From Lachnospiraceae bacterium UBA938 (GTDB lineage Bacteria; Bacillota; Clostridia; Lachnospirales; Lachnospiraceae): a stretch of 9,289 bases of DNA. The stretch's first letter is position 1. The number at the start of each line of letters is the position of its first letter. Under the pieces are notes generated by a model. It saw only the letters and a program-made list of their open reading frames with translations. It did no database searches and had not been told where the DNA came from. The DNA lies in the NCBI GenBank assembly GCA_002293475.1, contig DBDG01000067.1, positions 503-9,791 on the forward strand, read 5' to 3'. The position numbers were made by a program, and so were the translations under genes. Shown here piece after piece: positions 7,902 to 9,289 of the stretch.

Positions 7902-8390
7902 TTATGCACCTGTTCTGATCGGACATCCCTTTTTTAGCCATCGTACAACACCACGTTTTTTTCTATCAGCCTTACTCAGCTTGCTATATTCCGGAGTATA
8001 GAAGAGTATATATAAAATAATCAAAGCTGCCGATACTTCCTCCCCAAAACGCACTGTCCGCTAATGCGCCAATTATTTCCGTTATACCAAAAAATATTGC
8101 CATCTTAGGTAAATTATTGTGTTTCTCCGAAAGAAATAAGCAATAGCGGGATAGCAAAATCACTACACTAAACCTATAATACTAAATATAATTATAGCCA
8201 GCAAGGGCTTTTTTTCCCCAAGCAAGCTGCCTAAATAATTCATATGGATATTTTGCACCGGTTTAAAGAGAAATATATTGGGTATGAGAACAAATTTCCT
8301 GCCCATATACTTCGTAAAAATAATAATATTTACACTTTGATCTGTAGTTATCAGCAATGCCGTCAAAAAGACATTCCTTCTGTTTATCAT
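7902..8390 (-). pseudogene. Frameshifted, internally deleted signal peptidase II (LspA)-like gene
   Basis: Three consecutive pieces in different frames together read like one LspA relative. Piece 1 (8390-8163) starts at ATG with AGGAG 7 bases upstream (8398-8402). It contains the TTDQ motif (D17, Q18) seen after the first LspA helix and NIHMNYLGSLLG, matching the family's N-T-G-A-A-F-S box. A one-base loss near 8160-8166 moves the reading to piece 2 (VVILLSRYCLFL, then IIGALADSAFWGGSI), where ALAD matches the G-N-x-x-D-R catalytic aspartate box. A second break near 8024-8040 leads to piece 3 (LIILYILFY, then EYSKLSKADRKKRG), a last helix plus a basic cytosolic tail, ending at TAA 7904-7902. 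The segment that should carry the second catalytic Asp is missing, so even frame repair would not restore the enzyme. Family naming is by motif; the decay itself is directly visible. Confidence 0.72.
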
Positions 8391-8414
8391 TATCTCTCTC
8401 CTGAAGTTCCCTGA

Positions 8415-8621
8415 GAGTTTCGTAGTTATGTGGTTGTTGAATTAAAAGTATGCAAATTCGACCCTGCGTTTACTGGACAATTAGGTGCTTACGTAGCCGC
8501 TATTAATCATCAAAAGAAAAAGGACACTGATAATGAAACAATAGGACTGTTAATATGCAAAACAAAAGATAATATAATGGCTGAATACTCCTTGGACGCA
8601 AAGACTTTGAAAGATCTTTGA
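8415..8621 (+). pseudogene. C-terminal remnant of a DUF1016/YhcG-type PD-(D/E)XK nuclease gene
   Basis: An open stretch of 68 codons with a stop in frame at 8412-8414 encodes YVVVELKVCKFDPAFTGQLG, then a stretch with NETIGLLICKTKDNIMAEYSL. This matches the end of DUF1016 proteins: VVIELK is the E-x-K arm of the nuclease active site, and GLLICK...EY closes the domain. The whole N-terminal winged-helix part and the first half of the nuclease fold, including the catalytic Asp, are absent, and the C-terminus stops early (KTLKDL, stop). It is therefore a fragment, not a functional gene. It abuts the 5' end of the LspA-like pseudogene head to head, which marks a recombination junction around 8403-8415. 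Confidence 0.75.
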
Positions 8622-8772
8622 GGCAGTTATGATCAACATTCCCCAATTCCCCCAATCTGAGACAACTTGTCAAAGATGTTTTAATCACTCTGATTATTTA
8701 AATTGAGACATAAGATATTATTCGGAGATTCGAATCTCTAGAAAAGCAATTATGCTAATCCCAAAATTCATA

Positions 8773-8801
8773 TTGCTACTCGCATGAGGGTATGATATAC
8801 T
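8773..8801 (+). promoter_or_regulatory. Promoter of the toxin mRNA
   Basis: TTGCTA (8773-8778), a 17-base spacer and TATACT (8796-8801). The same elements with the same spacing occur in the second copy at 9254-9282, while the flanking DNA has diverged, which supports function. Transcription would start near 8808, leaving a leader of about 60 bases. Confidence 0.75.
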
Positions 8802-8837
8802 TCTTGCATGGGACAATCGCGTTGCAGGGTGCGTTGA

Positions 8838-8858
8838 CCTCATTCCAAAAGAATGGGG
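8838..8858 (+). promoter_or_regulatory. Leader hairpin masking the toxin Shine-Dalgarno
   Basis: CCTCATTC (8838-8845), loop CAAAA, GAATGGGG (8851-8858): an 8-bp stem with one U-G pair. Its 3' arm includes four of the five G residues of the toxin's GGGGG ribosome site (8855-8859). Hairpins that bury the SD are a usual brake on type I toxins until the mRNA is processed. The role here is inferred from the pairing. Confidence 0.6.
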
Positions 8859-8867
8859 GTGATGCCT

Positions 8868-8957
8868 ATGAGAAATCTTTATGATTTCAAGGACTTACTG
8901 ACTTTTGGTATGTTCCTTCTGGCTCTCCTTACGTTCGTATTTACGTTCTGTAAGTAG
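8868..8957 (+). CDS. Hol_Tox-like (TxpA-type) small hydrophobic toxin peptide
   Basis: A 29-residue peptide: a short polar N-terminus (MRNLYDFKD), then one hydrophobic helix, LLTFGMFLLALLTFVFTF, ending CK. The pattern Y-x(8)-FG-x-F-x-x-ALLTF is that of the putative holin-like toxin (Hol_Tox) family of Firmicutes, the relatives of TxpA, which insert into the membrane and depolarise or damage the envelope. The second of two in-frame ATGs is chosen because GGGGG (8855-8859) sits 8 bases before it; the first (8862) would add MP and leave only 2 bases. Promoter, SD-masking hairpin, terminator and a convergent antisense RNA are all present, so it is treated as a real gene despite its size. Confidence 0.82.
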   Translation: MRNLYDFKDLLTFGMFLLALLTFVFTFCK

Positions 8958-8965
8958 CTACATAG

Positions 8966-8999
8966 AAAAACCACCCTGACACTTGACCAGTTCGGGTGG
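8966..8999 (-). terminator. Terminator of the antisense antitoxin RNA
   Basis: On the minus strand CCACCC (8999-8994) pairs with GGGTGG (8976-8971) and is followed at once by TTTTT (8970-8966). It is a clear intrinsic terminator that stops the antisense RNA 8 bases short of the toxin stop codon. Confidence 0.8.
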
Positions 9000-9021
9000 A
9001 ATTTCTGCTTTAACAATTGGT

Positions 9022-9051
9022 CAACCCCTTGTGGGCGGTTGTTCCTTTTAT
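9022..9051 (+). terminator. Terminator of the toxin mRNA
   Basis: CAACC (9022-9026) pairs with GGTTG (9037-9041), with inner CC/GG pairs around a TTGT loop, followed by TTCCTTTTATATTTA. This T-rich tail makes it a plausible Rho-independent end. The mRNA would then overlap the antisense RNA over most of its length. Confidence 0.6.
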
Positions 9052-9057
9052 ATTTAT

Positions 9058-9086
9058 AGAATAGCATTGTCAGATTTTTATGTCAA
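9058..9086 (-). promoter_or_regulatory. Promoter of the antisense antitoxin RNA
   Basis: On the minus strand a consensus TTGACA (9086-9081), a 17-base spacer and TATTCT (9063-9058). The perfect -35 suggests stronger transcription than from the toxin promoter, as expected for an antitoxin RNA that must be in excess. Confidence 0.75.
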
Positions 9087-9123
9087 CATAAAAATAACAA
9101 CACCTCAGAATAACAACAATCCT

Positions 9124-9289
9124 CAATTCCCCCAACCAGAGACAACTTGTCAAGGATGTTTTAATCACTCTTAGTATTTCAAATGACATCATATATCAAT
9201 ATTCGGAAATAAAGATTTTTAATAAACAGATTCCGTTAATCCCAATATCCATGTTGCTACTCTCATGAGGGTATGATATACTTCTTGCA
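9124..9289 (+). repeat. Tandem duplication unit 2, cut by the right window edge
   Basis: This is the second copy of the block that starts at 8644. It keeps the caattccccc...gatgttttaatcactct block and the promoter block, while the middle (about 9175-9250) has diverged. The window ends exactly inside the leader, so a second toxin gene probably follows outside. Confidence 0.75.
9254..9282 (+). promoter_or_regulatory. Promoter of a second toxin copy (gene outside window)
   Basis: TTGCTA (9254-9259), a 17-base spacer and TATACT (9277-9282), the same as the promoter at 8773-8801. No coding sequence of the second copy is inside the window. Confidence 0.65.

Larger units (their letters stand above)
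8966..9051 (-). ncRNA. Antisense RNA antitoxin (RatA-like) of the type I system
   Basis: A transcript of about 86 bases is predicted from a strong minus-strand promoter (9058-9086) to the terminator at 8966. It is complementary to the 3' untranslated part of the toxin mRNA and does not reach the coding region, the same arrangement as TxpA/RatA, where pairing leads to degradation of the toxin mRNA. Near its 5' end AACCGCCCACAAGGGGTT folds into a hairpin that can serve as the contact loop. Start and end are deduced from promoter and terminator only. Confidence 0.72.
8644..9123 (+). repeat. Tandem duplication unit 1 (about 480 bases) holding a type I toxin-antitoxin locus
   Basis: The block starting caattccccc...gagacaacttgtcaa at 8644 reappears at 9124, and the promoter block ending tatgatatacttcttgca at 8810 reappears ending at 9289, so the offset is 480-481 bases. 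Weaker similarity extends back to about 8624/9105. Between the two conserved blocks of the repeat the copies differ considerably, so the duplication is not recent. Confidence 0.8.

Noticed and set aside
7832..7909. N-terminal extension of the acyltransferase from GTG at 7909.
   Set aside because: The extra 26 residues are polar, unlike family N-termini, and overlap the tail of the pseudogene; the ATG at 7831 has a well-spaced GGGAG.
8629..8706. A 25-codon frame (MINIPQFPQSETTCQRCFNHS...) whose middle is repeated at 9120-9174.
   Set aside because: The differences between the copies change amino acids (S to P, R to G) and the second copy has a stop right after NHS and no matching start, so there is no sign of selection on a peptide. 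The conservation is better explained by the DNA duplication.
8721..8738. TTCGAAT motif resembling a tRNA T-arm.
   Set aside because: The flanking bases do not give a proper 5-bp T stem (A-C opposite the loop), and no acceptor, D or anticodon arms are present. It is a simple palindrome.

Overview
The window looks like a chromosomal segment from a Firmicute, most likely a Clostridia or Negativicutes relative. The evidence is strong AAGGAGG-type ribosome binding sites, TTG and GTG starts, a DUF5722 protein, and a Hol_Tox-type type I toxin-antitoxin locus. No exact genus is claimed.

Layout. (1) Positions 1-2903, minus strand: a very large TIR-domain protein, cut by the left edge, with three membrane helices and a long repeat-rich C-terminal part. 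It has its own promoter and a TTG start. (2) 3104-3137: a terminator for the gene to its right. (3) 3164-5170, minus: a membrane-anchored glycoside-hydrolase-like protein (DUF5722). (4) 5233-6573, minus: rarA, a conserved AAA+ ATPase of replication-fork maintenance. (5) 6749-7831, minus: an acyltransferase family 3 integral membrane protein. (6) 7902-8390, minus: a frameshifted, internally deleted relative of signal peptidase II (LspA). (7) 8415-8621, plus: the surviving C-terminal piece of a DUF1016/YhcG-type PD-(D/E)XK nuclease gene. (8) 8624-9289: a tandem duplication of about 480 bases carrying one complete type I toxin-antitoxin locus (Hol_Tox-like peptide plus an antisense RNA) and the promoter of a second copy that runs off the right edge.

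How the parts fit. rarA and the DUF5722 gene are 62 bases apart on one strand with no visible terminator between them, so they may be co-transcribed and end at the hairpin at 3104-3137. The acyltransferase follows the LspA-like pseudogene on the same strand. The right third (7900-9289) is accessory DNA in decay: two truncated genes lie back to back, followed by a tandem toxin-antitoxin array. The most notable items are the Toll-like layout of the TIR protein (cytosolic TIR, membrane segments, repeat ectodomain) and the small toxin-antitoxin locus, whose promoters, terminators, SD-masking hairpin and antisense RNA can all be read from the sequence.
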